Below are positions 17,636 through 26,015 of a DNA stretch of 64,000 nt, piece by piece (position 1 is the stretch's first letter; each line of letters opens with the position of its first letter). The stretch is from NCBI GenBank assembly GCA_035762545.1, contig DASTOM010000027.1, forward strand, positions 1-64,000. Direction: 5' to 3'. The notes under the pieces were generated by a model. The model saw nothing but the letters and a program-made list of their open reading frames with translations. It was not told where the DNA came from and made no database searches. This DNA is from JANQRA01 sp035762545. GTDB taxonomy: Bacteria > Actinomycetota > Acidimicrobiia > Spongiisociales > ZC4RG35. Made by a program: the position numbers and the translations under genes.

Positions 17636-18499
17636 GTGCCTCCCCGGTGTCTTCCCCCGGTGCGCGACACCAGGAAGGCCCGGCTCGCCGTGCCACCGGG
17701 TTCGATCGACACTCACACCCACGTGTTCGTCGACGGCTATCCCCTCTCCCCGGAGCGTGGCTACGACCCGCCCGAGTCGAATCTCGAGCACATGCTGGCC
17801 ATGCACGCCCAACTGGGCATCGAGCGTGTCGTGCTCACCCAGCCGTCGTGTTACGGGACGGACAACTCAGCCATCCTCGACGCTGTGGCAGCCATTCCCG
17901 ACCGGGCGCGTGCGGTGGTGGCTGTGCGTGGTGACGTGTCCGACGCCGAGCTGACAGAGCTCCATGCCCGCGGCTCGCGTGGGGTCCGGCTCAATCTCGA
18001 CAACGTCGGTGGTATGCCAGTCGACCTCGATGAGGTTCCCGCGTTGGCCAAGCGCGTTTCGGCTCTGGGGTGGCATGTCGAGTTTCTCTTCGCCGGACCG
18101 GAGTTACCTGAGTTGCTGCCCCTGCTCAGGACCCTCGACACACCGATCTCGATAGGTCACTTCGCCTACATGCCGGCCAAGGAGGGTGTCGACTATCCAC
18201 CGTTTCGCGCTCTCCTCGACCTGGTGGAAGACGGCAACACCTGGGTCAAGCTCTCCGCCCCCAACCGATTGGGCGTCGGCGATCTTCCGCCCTGGCCGGA
18301 TGTGGTTCCTCTCGCCCACGCCCTGATCTCGGCCCGACCTGATCGCATGTTGTGGGGGACGGACTGGCCACATCCGAACAAGTTCGAGGTTCAGCCCAAC
18401 GATGCCGATCTTCTCGAGCAACTCAGGCTCTGGGCACCCGACGAGGAGACCAGGGCGAGGATCCTCGTCGACAACCCCGTGGCTCTCTACGACTTCTGA
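17636..18499 (+). CDS. Amidohydrolase, 2-pyrone-4,6-dicarboxylate lactonase (LigI)-like
   Basis: 287-residue TIM-barrel hydrolase. Seen: SIDTHTHVFVDGYPLSPER near residue 23 (HxH metal or anion site), TQPSCYGTDNSAIL near 68, a His in SIGHFAYM near 175 and MLWGTDWPHPNKF near 238, the pattern of LigI and related PDC/barbiturate-type lactonases. GTG start with GAGGAG just upstream. Its last base couples to the next ATG (TGATG). A lactonase here agrees with a meta-type cleavage pathway for dicarboxylic ring acids, but no ring-cleavage dioxygenase is in the window. Confidence 0.85.
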   Translation: MPPRCLPPVRDTRKARLAVPPGSIDTHTHVFVDGYPLSPERGYDPPESNLEHMLAMHAQLGIERVVLTQPSCYGTDNSAILDAVAAIPDRARAVVAVRGDVSDAELTELHARGSRGVRLNLDNVGGMPVDLDEVPALAKRVSALGWHVEFLFAGPELPELLPLLRTLDTPISIGHFAYMPAKEGVDYPPFRALLDLVEDGNTWVKLSAPNRLGVGDLPPWPDVVPLAHALISARPDRMLWGTDWPHPNKFEVQPNDADLLEQLRLWAPDEETRARILVDNPVALYDF

Positions 18500-19395
18500 T
18501 GCTGGCCGGACGCGTCGCGGTGATCGGTCTCGGGATCATGGGCTCCCGGATGGCGCGCCGCCTGATCGAACACGGCTTCGAAGTCGCCGGGTATGACCCC
18601 GCCCCGGACCGAATGGACGAGTTCGTCGCGATGGGGGGCACGTCTGCAGGCTCACCTACCGAAGCTGTCGCCGGCTGCTGGGCCGCCTTGCTCTCTCTCC
18701 TGACCTCGGACATCTCCCGGGAGGTGTGTCTCGGCTCCGAGGGGATCTCATCGGCTGCCGCTCCCGGTCTGCTCGTCTACGACGCCACCACGGGCAGGCC
18801 TTCGGATGCGGTGGAGATCGGCGCCGCCCTCGCCGACCACGACATCATCTACTGCGACTCGACCGTGAGTGGGAACGGGGCGGTGGCCGAACAGGGGGGT
18901 CTGGTCGTGATGGTCGGCGGGCCCGAGGATGCATACCGACGGGGGATTCCGATCTTCGAAGCCATCGGCCGGGCCCATCACCACGTTGGCGAGGTCGGTT
19001 CCGGGTCCCTGATGAAGCTTCTCGTCAATCACGCTCTGATGATCCATCGGATGGCCCTCGCCGAGACTCTCGTGGTCGCCGAGCTCGCCGGCCTGGATCT
19101 CGATGCAGCGCTCGACATCCTCAAAGACGGGCTCTCGTACTCCAAGGCCATGGATGTGTGGGGAGAGCGGATGATCGAGGGCGACCACGACATTCCGCAC
19201 GCACGTCTCCGCCAGTCGAGCAAGGACGCCAGGCTGATCGTCGAGAACGCCGTCGCCCTCGGCGCCCCGATCGGGCTCGCCGAGGTGGTTGCCGCAGCTC
19301 TCGCAGAGGGCGAGGCGACCGGGCTTTCGGACTACGACAACTCGTCGATCGTCGAGGTGGTGCGGCGCCGGGCCGGCATCGGAAGGGTGAAATGA
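18499..19395 (+). CDS. 3-hydroxyisobutyrate dehydrogenase-family reductase
   Basis: 298-residue beta-hydroxyacid dehydrogenase. Seen: VAVIGLGIMGSRMARRLIEH at the N-terminus (NAD(P) site), a substrate loop DSTVSGNGAVAEQGGLVVMVGG near residue 118 (family pattern DAPVSGG), and the catalytic Lys region GSGSLMKLLVNH near 165. Start ATG overlaps the previous stop (TGATG), and its own stop overlaps the next ATG (ATGA). It likely oxidises a beta-hydroxy acid or reduces a semialdehyde. The window has a second family member at 44981-45850. Confidence 0.9.
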   Translation: MLAGRVAVIGLGIMGSRMARRLIEHGFEVAGYDPAPDRMDEFVAMGGTSAGSPTEAVAGCWAALLSLLTSDISREVCLGSEGISSAAAPGLLVYDATTGRPSDAVEIGAALADHDIIYCDSTVSGNGAVAEQGGLVVMVGGPEDAYRRGIPIFEAIGRAHHHVGEVGSGSLMKLLVNHALMIHRMALAETLVVAELAGLDLDAALDILKDGLSYSKAMDVWGERMIEGDHDIPHARLRQSSKDARLIVENAVALGAPIGLAEVVAAALAEGEATGLSDYDNSSIVEVVRRRAGIGRVK

Positions 19396-20447
19396 GCGAG
19401 GCGACCACCCCCGCCGGCTGGATAGCCGCATGGAAGAGGACCGAGGCACCGAAGCCGGAGGTGGCGACGGTGGACGTGCACGCTCACATCATGGTGGCCG
19501 AGTCGGCCGAGATGACCCGCCCCCATTTCAAACCCGAGTTCGAACCGCGAACCTTCTACTCGTCCCCGGTCACCAAGCAGGTCAACAGCGAGTTCTACGA
19601 GTTGGCCAAGCCCATGTACACCGACCCCGCAGTGCGGCTGGCCGACATGGATGCGATGGGAATCGACCGTCAACTGGTGGCCCTGACCCCGTTTCACTAC
19701 TTCTACTGGGCCGACATCGACCTGGCGGCCCGCGTCGCCGCCCTCCAGAACGAGGCCATCGCGGAGACCGTCGCCTCCAACCCCGGACGTCTCACCGGGG
19801 TCGGCACACTGCCTCTGGCACACCCCTACCTCGCCGTGGCCGAGGTCTCCCGGATCGTGGATCTCGGATTCCCCGCGGTGGAGATAGGTGCCGACGTCAA
19901 CGGTGAGGACCTCGACGATCCTGCCCTCGACCCGGTGTGGGCCGCCTTGGAAGAGGCCGGCCTCGTAGTCATCCTCCATCCCGCCGGCTTCACCGAGGCC
20001 AAGCGTCTCACTGACTACTACCTGGTCAACGTGATCGGAATGCCGCTGTCCACCACGCTGGCCGTCACTCGGATGATCCTCGGTGGCGTCTTCGAACGAC
20101 ATCCCGGTCTACGCATGGTGCTCGTCCACGGCGGAGGATTCCTCCCCTTCTACTGGGCCCGGACCGACCACGCCTTTCGACATCGGCCCGAGATGAGGGG
20201 GCACATCGACCGGCTGCCATCCGAGTACCTATCAGACATGTGGTTCGACCTGACCGTTTTCGACCCATCGATGGTCGAGCAACTGGTGGCCCGGTTCGGA
20301 GCCGATCGTCTCCTGATAGGCACTGACTATCCCTTCGACATGGGGGAGACCGACCCACTGGCTCTGCTCGCAGCGGCCAATGTCAGTGACGTCGATCGGC
20401 TGGCCATCGCCGGAGAAAATGCGGCCAGATTGTTCAACCTCTCCTGA
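19392..20447 (+). CDS. Amidohydrolase family 2 (ACMSD-like), copy 1 of a close trio
   Basis: 351-residue metal-dependent hydrolase/decarboxylase. It has an extra ~25-residue N-terminal stretch before VDVHAHIMV. Other motifs: RLADMDAMGIDRQLVALTP near residue 82, ILHPAGF near 195, VLVHGGGFLPFY near 240 and LIGTDYPFDMGETDP near 305. The same segments recur, with small changes, in the proteins at 20511 and 32833, so these are paralogues. Last gene of the site C operon. The family includes decarboxylases and hydratases of aromatic breakdown; specificity is unknown. Confidence 0.9.
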   Translation: MSEATTPAGWIAAWKRTEAPKPEVATVDVHAHIMVAESAEMTRPHFKPEFEPRTFYSSPVTKQVNSEFYELAKPMYTDPAVRLADMDAMGIDRQLVALTPFHYFYWADIDLAARVAALQNEAIAETVASNPGRLTGVGTLPLAHPYLAVAEVSRIVDLGFPAVEIGADVNGEDLDDPALDPVWAALEEAGLVVILHPAGFTEAKRLTDYYLVNVIGMPLSTTLAVTRMILGGVFERHPGLRMVLVHGGGFLPFYWARTDHAFRHRPEMRGHIDRLPSEYLSDMWFDLTVFDPSMVEQLVARFGADRLLIGTDYPFDMGETDPLALLAAANVSDVDRLAIAGENAARLFNLS

Positions 20448-20450
20448 CAT

Positions 20451-20490
20451 GCAGGATCGGGCTGAATCATATATTGTGCATGATGTATCG
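20451..20490 (+). promoter_or_regulatory. Shared AT-rich promoter/operator motif (site D)
   Basis: A GCAGGATC half-motif (20451-20458) is followed by AATCATATATTGTGCA (20465-20480) and the overlapping TGCATGATGTATCG (20477-20490). The last element closely matches the second half of site C. It lies 20 bases before a TTG start, between two same-strand genes, showing that the amidohydrolase/Gfo operon has its own promoter. Confidence 0.6.
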
Positions 20491-20510
20491 AAAACGGGAG
20501 CTGTGCGGAG

Positions 20511-21515
20511 TTGAGTGATCGAGTCGTAATCGACGTCCATTGTCATCGGGAATGCGCCTCGGCGTCGGCACTGGTCAAACCGGAGGCCGAGCGTCTCGGT
20601 CGTAAGCCATTGCAGGTGGGCAACGAGCTGACCAGAGAGGTCAACCGGAGACAACTCGAGTACCTGCGTCCCAAGATGGAGTCGATCGAGACCCGTCTCG
20701 AAGACATGGACGCCATGGGTGTCGACATCCAGGCCCTGAGCCTGTCGCCATATCAGCTGTTCCATTGGGCCGGCGGTGACCTGGCGGTGGAGGCTTTCCA
20801 GATGATCAACGACGACCTAGCCAAGGTGCAGAGCGATCATCCCGATCGGTTCGTGGCCCTTGGCGCGATCCCGATGCAGGATCCGGCTGCAGCGCTCACC
20901 GAGCTGCGGCGGGTCGTCGACGACCTCGGTTTCCGAGGCATCGAGATGGCGACCCACATCGAAGGTGTCGAGATCTCAAGCCCGCAATACGACGACTTCT
21001 GGGCCGAAGTCGAAGGCCTCGGACTCCTCGTCTTCCTTCACCCCACCGGTTTCACCCAGCCCGAGCGGCTCATGGATCATTACTTCATCAACACCATCGG
21101 TCACCCCCTCGAGGAGACGATCTGCGCCGGCCGGCTCATCTTCGACGGCGTCATGGAACGGCACCCGGACCTGAAGTTCGTCTTCGCCCACGGTGGTGGA
21201 TATCTGCCGATGTATGCCGGCCGGTTCGACCACGCCTATCGCGCTCGCGAGGATGTCAGGCACGGCCTGCCCCGGCCGCCTAGCGAGTACCTGTCGATGT
21301 TCTATTTCGACACCATGGTCTTCGAGCCGGATCAGATCGGATTCCTGGTCTCCAAGTACGGAGCCGACCACGTCCTTCTCGGCACCGACTACCCCTACGA
21401 CATGGGGGAGAGCGATCCGATAGGTCTGGTCGATCGGGTGGAAGGTCTCTCCGATGCGGATCGAGATCTCATCATCGGTGGCAACGCCGCCCGACTCCTC
21501 GGGTTGGAGCCATGA
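20511..21515 (+). CDS. Amidohydrolase family 2, copy 2 of a close trio
   Basis: 334-residue TIM-barrel enzyme. Seen: VIDVHCHREC near residue 6, RLEDMDAMGVDIQALSLSP near 63, FLHPTGFTQPERLMDHY near 177, VFAHGGGYLPMY near 223 and LLGTDYPYDMGESDP near 288. The metal-binding His and Asp positions are intact. TTG start; GGGAG lies about 10 bases upstream. Its stop overlaps the start of the Gfo/Idh gene (ATGA). The same amidohydrolase plus Gfo/Idh pairing occurs at 61511-63519. Confidence 0.9.
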   Translation: MSDRVVIDVHCHRECASASALVKPEAERLGRKPLQVGNELTREVNRRQLEYLRPKMESIETRLEDMDAMGVDIQALSLSPYQLFHWAGGDLAVEAFQMINDDLAKVQSDHPDRFVALGAIPMQDPAAALTELRRVVDDLGFRGIEMATHIEGVEISSPQYDDFWAEVEGLGLLVFLHPTGFTQPERLMDHYFINTIGHPLEETICAGRLIFDGVMERHPDLKFVFAHGGGYLPMYAGRFDHAYRAREDVRHGLPRPPSEYLSMFYFDTMVFEPDQIGFLVSKYGADHVLLGTDYPYDMGESDPIGLVDRVEGLSDADRDLIIGGNAARLLGLEP

Positions 21516-22630
21516 GAGGCAACGGCATCGGACTCGCCGTCATCGGATGCGGCACGGTGGGCCGGATCCGGGCGGTGCTGGCCAGGGAGCATCCCGGTGT
21601 CGACTGGCTGGGTCTGTGTGACATCGACGAGCCCACCACAAAGACCCTCGCCGAGGACACCGAAGCCGACTTCTTCACCACCGACCTCGACGAGCTGCTC
21701 GCCAGGCCCGAGGTGACCGCCGTCATCGTGGCCACGGCCGAGAATGAGCACGTGACTCCGATACTCTCCGCAGTCGATCTCGGCGTCCCACTCTTCATCG
21801 AGAAGCCGCTCGCCACCGACCCGGTCGAGTCCGCCCGGGTGCTCGCCGCCATCGAGGCCGCCGGTGTCGATGCGGTCATCGGGTACACCCAGCGGTTTCG
21901 ACGGCGGTTCCAGACCGTGAAGCAACGGCTGCGTGACGGTCAGATCGGGGATGTGACCAGTGTCGTGACCAGAGCGTTCATGAACCGGATGGTGCCGGAT
22001 GCGACTCTCCGCAAGACGACGGAGCGATCGAATCTGACCCCGATGGTCGTCTCCGGAACCCACAGCCTCGACATGTGCATGTGGCTGATGGAGCCCAAGC
22101 TGCCGGTCGAGGTCTATGCCCGCTCCACCGACAGAGTTCTGGGGGAGATGGGAACGAAGGACGCCACCTTCGGCCTGTTCACGATGGACGACGGGACGAT
22201 CTGGAGCATGAACATCAGTTGGGCACTCCCGACCGTATGGCCGGGCGCCGTCTACGGCCTGGAGATCGGGATCGTCGGCACCAAGGGGATCATCGACATC
22301 GAGGACACCCACCGGGACGTGATTCTTGCCAGCGAGATTCCCCAGCCCGCCGGCTACAACTCGAAGGGATACACCCCCGACTCGACGCGCAATGTGGACT
22401 TCATCGGCAGCTACCCGCCGGGCGACGTCTCCGACGGGCTTCTCTGGGGTCCGATGCGGGAGGAGACGATGACCTGGTTCAATCGCCTGACGACCGGGGT
22501 GGCCACTCCACACGCCACCGCCCAGGACGGGCATCGCAATCTCGTGTTGACCATGGCCATGGACCGGTCCGCCCGCAAGGGCGTGGCGGTGCCGCTGCCC
22601 ATCACACCTGAAGAGCTTCTAGACGACTGA
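21512..22630 (+). CDS. Gfo/Idh/MocA-family oxidoreductase
   Basis: 372-residue NAD(P)-dependent dehydrogenase with LAVIGCGTVGRIRAVLAREH near residue 8, IEKPLATDP near 95 and GYTQRFRRRFQTVKQRL near 120. The C-terminal domain keeps THSLDMCMWLM near 185. Close to the copy at 2973-4076 in length and order of motifs. Coupled to the amidohydrolase gene by ATGA. The LigC dehydrogenase of protocatechuate 4,5-cleavage belongs to this family, which fits neighbouring LigI/LigJ-like genes, but this is only family-level evidence. Confidence 0.9.
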   Translation: MRGNGIGLAVIGCGTVGRIRAVLAREHPGVDWLGLCDIDEPTTKTLAEDTEADFFTTDLDELLARPEVTAVIVATAENEHVTPILSAVDLGVPLFIEKPLATDPVESARVLAAIEAAGVDAVIGYTQRFRRRFQTVKQRLRDGQIGDVTSVVTRAFMNRMVPDATLRKTTERSNLTPMVVSGTHSLDMCMWLMEPKLPVEVYARSTDRVLGEMGTKDATFGLFTMDDGTIWSMNISWALPTVWPGAVYGLEIGIVGTKGIIDIEDTHRDVILASEIPQPAGYNSKGYTPDSTRNVDFIGSYPPGDVSDGLLWGPMREETMTWFNRLTTGVATPHATAQDGHRNLVLTMAMDRSARKGVAVPLPITPEELLDD

Positions 22631-22641
22631 GGAGGAAGACA

Positions 22642-23691
22642 ATGGAACAGATCGAAGTAGGGATCATCGGCACCGGCTGGTGCGGAGGGATACGCGCCAT
22701 CGCCTCGGCCAACTCGGCAATGGTCTCGAGACTCCACATTGCCGAGATCAACGCCGACCGTCTCGCCGAAGTGAAGGCTCTCGCCAACCCGGCGACAGCC
22801 ACGACCGACTGGGAAGAGCTGGTCTCCAACCCCGACATCCAGGCGATCATGGTCTCGGCCACTCCCGAGTCGACCCATCACCCGCTGGCGAAGGCATGTC
22901 TGGAGGCAGGCAAGCACGTCCTCCTCGAGAAGCCGATGGCCCTCACTCTCGAAGAGGCTGACGAGTTGATCGAAATCTCTGAGTCCAAGGGTCTCAAGTT
23001 CACCATCGGCTACTCGCAGCGGTTCAACGCCAAGCAAGCCCTGGTCAAGCGGAGCATCGAAGACGGGACACTGGGCGATCCTGTGAGCGTCCTGATCAGC
23101 CGGCACATCTCCCGTTCGCTAGGGGGCAAGATCGGCTCCCGGACCAAGCTGTCGCCGGCGGCGATGGAAGCCACCCACGACATCGACTTCGCCATGTGGT
23201 GTCTCGAGCCCCGGCGACCGGTGCGGGTCTACTCCCAGGTGGCGTTTGGCGCCCGGGAGGCGGAGCACGGAGTCCCCGACACCCAGATCATCGTGATCAC
23301 AATGGACGATGGGGTGACCGTCACCATCGGTGCGGGCTGGTCCCTGCCTCCCGGATACCCGAACTTCTCCTCGACCTGGATCGAGTTCCTGGGCAAGGAT
23401 GGTGCCCTGATCATGGACGCCAGCCACAAGGACATCATCCTCAACACGATGGAGAACGGGGTCCAGTTCCCGCTGTCGACCATGCCCGGCGAGTACGTCG
23501 ACCACGTCTACGCCGGCCCCATGGAGCGTGAGACCCTGCACTTCCTCGAAGCGGTCTATCACGACCGCCCCGTCATGGTCGAGCCCCGCCTCGCCCGGAT
23601 GACGATGGAGGTCTACTTCGCGGCCGACCTCTCCGTCGAGCAGAACCAAGTCGTCGAACTACCCCTCGTCAGGGAGCCGGTCGGCGCCTGA
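22642..23691 (+). CDS. Gfo/Idh/MocA-family oxidoreductase
   Basis: 349-residue member with GIIGTGWCGGIRA near residue 8, LLEKPMALTLEEADELIE near 94 and GYSQRFNAKQALVKR near 121. It has a strong ribosome-binding site (GAGGAGG) 11 bases after the previous stop, so it is separately translated in the same operon. Only six bases separate its stop from the convergent MFS gene. A different subgroup from the preceding copy, so the pair is not a simple tandem duplication. Confidence 0.9.
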   Translation: MEQIEVGIIGTGWCGGIRAIASANSAMVSRLHIAEINADRLAEVKALANPATATTDWEELVSNPDIQAIMVSATPESTHHPLAKACLEAGKHVLLEKPMALTLEEADELIEISESKGLKFTIGYSQRFNAKQALVKRSIEDGTLGDPVSVLISRHISRSLGGKIGSRTKLSPAAMEATHDIDFAMWCLEPRRPVRVYSQVAFGAREAEHGVPDTQIIVITMDDGVTVTIGAGWSLPPGYPNFSSTWIEFLGKDGALIMDASHKDIILNTMENGVQFPLSTMPGEYVDHVYAGPMERETLHFLEAVYHDRPVMVEPRLARMTMEVYFAADLSVEQNQVVELPLVREPVGA

Positions 23692-23697
23692 CGGCCG

Positions 23698-24870
23698 TCA
23701 ACGCATCAAACGTGACGGTTCGGTGGTCCGCCGGGCGACTATGAAGCCGACGGTGGACACCGCGGCGCAGATGGAGACGAACAGCCAGGCGGCGGGATAG
23801 TTGTTGCGGCCGGCGAGGCTGCCCACTACTAGGGGCCCCAAAACGGTCCCGGTCAGATTGGACGAGAGGACCAGCCCGGAGGCCTTCGCCGGAAACTCTC
23901 GGTATGTGTGAACCACCGTGAAGAAGATGATGCCCGGCCATCCCCAGGCCCCGAGCAGCGCAATGGGCATCGCCACCAGGTAGAGCCCAGGGGTCGTTGC
24001 CAACATGAGCAGGAGGGAGGCCGCTGCTCCCACGCCCGCCATCCAGGCCATCTCGATGTGGCCACTGCTCCGCCTCGAGTCGACCAGCCAACCGGTCGAG
24101 ATGCGGAGGGCGACCACGAGAAGCGAGCAGATTGCGAGAACGGCCCCAGCCTCCGCCTCGGATATTCCGATATCTACCGCTGACGGGACGATGAAAAGCG
24201 ACAGTCCGTTGCCGGCCGCGGCACCGGTGATCCCGGCCAGCCCCAGCCAGAGCATCGACCTGGTCGGTCGGCCAACCCTCTGTTCGATCCGTCGTTCGCC
24301 GCTCTCGTGCTCGAACTCGGGTGCCGTGAGTGCGAGTCCCAAGGCGAGGAGTGCCGCGCCGGCGAAGACCCACCTCCACCCGAATACGAGGCCGATCACG
24401 GGGAGGGAGAGGCCGGCGAGGACACTGGCCAGGGGGACCGAAGCTTGCTTCGACCCGAAGGCCAGACCCTGACGCTCTTTGCTCACCCCGTCGAAGATCG
24501 CCAGGTTCGAGGCGACTTGGATGATCCCGTTGGCGACACCGCCTATCGCCGTGGCCAGCGGTATCACCCACCACACCCGGGCCGTACCGGCCACGATGCA
24601 CGACACGATCGTCAGGGAGGCACCGAGCTTGATCCCGGTCGACGATCCCAGGTTCGAGACCAGCCTTCCCGCCGGGTTTGCGGCCAGCGCCGCAGCTCCG
24701 AAGAAGGCTGCCGTGGCGAGTCCGAGTTGGGCGACTCCGAAGCCGATGTCGTCCTCCAACTGAAGTATCTGACTGCTGACCAGGAAGAGGGGGAGGACTC
24801 CGGCGCCGGTGTAGACCACTGCTGCGAGAAGCGGTGTGCGTTCGAAGGACCGTTTCAGCCGTGTCGTCAT
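23698..24870 (-). CDS. MFS transporter
   Basis: 390-residue major facilitator with about 12 hydrophobic segments and the inter-domain loop FEHESGERRIEQRVGRPTRS near residue 187. The N-terminal half contains SSTGIKLGASL, the C-terminal half LRISTGWLVDSRRSSGH near 255. ATGA overlap with the CinA gene makes it the last gene of the minus-strand operon that begins at 28372. It may export or import the operon's substrate. Direction and ligand cannot be told. Confidence 0.88.
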   Translation of the reverse strand: MTTRLKRSFERTPLLAAVVYTGAGVLPLFLVSSQILQLEDDIGFGVAQLGLATAAFFGAAALAANPAGRLVSNLGSSTGIKLGASLTIVSCIVAGTARVWWVIPLATAIGGVANGIIQVASNLAIFDGVSKERQGLAFGSKQASVPLASVLAGLSLPVIGLVFGWRWVFAGAALLALGLALTAPEFEHESGERRIEQRVGRPTRSMLWLGLAGITGAAAGNGLSLFIVPSAVDIGISEAEAGAVLAICSLLVVALRISTGWLVDSRRSSGHIEMAWMAGVGAAASLLLMLATTPGLYLVAMPIALLGAWGWPGIIFFTVVHTYREFPAKASGLVLSSNLTGTVLGPLVVGSLAGRNNYPAAWLFVSICAAVSTVGFIVARRTTEPSRLMR

Positions 24871-26015
24871 GGCCGGGCCTCGTCGAGGGCGAGCCGGATG
24901 AGGTGGAGGCCGGCGATGGTGGCGAAGGTCCGTACCCGCTCGTCATCCCCCCCGAATTCGAAAACCCTCTCCAAGGTGGTCACCGGTGTGCGCACCGTCA
25001 TCTGCACCGGGCGGGTGGGGTGCCTGGCATCTGATCGCACCCCGATCGCTCCTACCTCGAGAGTCACGTCGGCACGGGGGGTGAGACCCCGAGTCCCGCT
25101 TCCCGGGACCACGGTGGCGGCGAACATATCTGATCCCTCCGTCGCTCGGACCAGCCGACCACCGACCTGACCCAGCGTCGCCTGTTCGATCGTCGCCACG
25201 GTCCAGCCCCTGGCAGCCAGGCCGGCGACGAGGATCCCGTCGACGGTCTCGTCGTCGGTGGCGAACACCGTGTCGCCGAGACGGGACCGGACCTGAGCCT
25301 CGATGGGCGCGATCAATGCAACGGCCTCACGCTCGTCGGCGGCTTTGGCCGAGATCCGGACCTTCACCTCCATGTCCGAGATCAGAAACGCAACGGAGGG
25401 ATTCGCCGTGGCGAACAGGTCGTCGAGCATCTCGGCTATGTCCGACTCGCCGCGCCCCCAACACTTGAGCACCCGGCTGAACAGCGTCGCTGGCTCTCCG
25501 GCTGCGACCCGGAGTCGGGGAAGCACCTGCTCCTCCAGCATGGTCGCCATCTCGACGGGCACCCCGGGGACTGCGAACAGCCAGGTCCCCTCGTGTTCCA
25601 TGGCCACACCAAGGGCGACTCCGTTGGCGTTCGGCAGCGCTTCGGCCCCGTCGGGGATGTCGGCCATTCTCACCACGTTCGGCGCCGGCTCCCGGCCTTG
25701 GGCCCGAACCCGGGAAACGATCCATTCGGCGTGCTTCTCGTCGCGTTTCATCTCACGACCGGCCACCGCGCACATCGCATCGCGGGTCAGATCGTCCTGG
25801 GTGGGACCGATTCCACCTGTGATGATGACCGCGTCTGCCCGGGTCGCGGCCGTCCGGAGCACCTCGGTGAGCCGACCCAGGTTGTCACCCACCGAGACCT
25901 GGTGATTCACATCGAACCCGTCCTCGGCGAGACGCCGACCGATGAAGGCCGCATTGGAGTTGACTATCTGACCAAGGAGGAGCTCGGTACCGACTGACAC
26001 GACCTCGACGATCAA
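24867..26015 (-). CDS. cinA: CinA-like protein with degenerate amidase domain
   Basis: 382 residues. The N-terminal MoaB/MogA-like (COG1058) domain is well conserved: EVVSVGTELLLGQIVNSNA near residue 4, IITGGIGPTQDDLTRDA near 66 and GVALGVAMEHEGTWLFAVPG near 130. The C-terminal part follows CinA order, but the hallmark AESxTGG is replaced by IEQATLGQVGG near residue 278, so pyridine-nucleotide deamidase activity is doubtful. The TTG start overlaps the monooxygenase stop (TTGA). Its place inside a catabolic operon rather than beside recA or pgsA is unusual. Confidence 0.85.
   Translation of the reverse strand: MIVEVVSVGTELLLGQIVNSNAAFIGRRLAEDGFDVNHQVSVGDNLGRLTEVLRTAATRADAVIITGGIGPTQDDLTRDAMCAVAGREMKRDEKHAEWIVSRVRAQGREPAPNVVRMADIPDGAEALPNANGVALGVAMEHEGTWLFAVPGVPVEMATMLEEQVLPRLRVAAGEPATLFSRVLKCWGRGESDIAEMLDDLFATANPSVAFLISDMEVKVRISAKAADEREAVALIAPIEAQVRSRLGDTVFATDDETVDGILVAGLAARGWTVATIEQATLGQVGGRLVRATEGSDMFAATVVPGSGTRGLTPRADVTLEVGAIGVRSDARHPTRPVQMTVRTPVTTLERVFEFGGDDERVRTFATIAGLHLIRLALDEARP

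Noticed and set aside
21395..22534. 379-residue minus-strand frame opposite a Gfo/Idh gene
   Set aside because: High-GC antisense shadow; the plus-strand frame has full family motifs.
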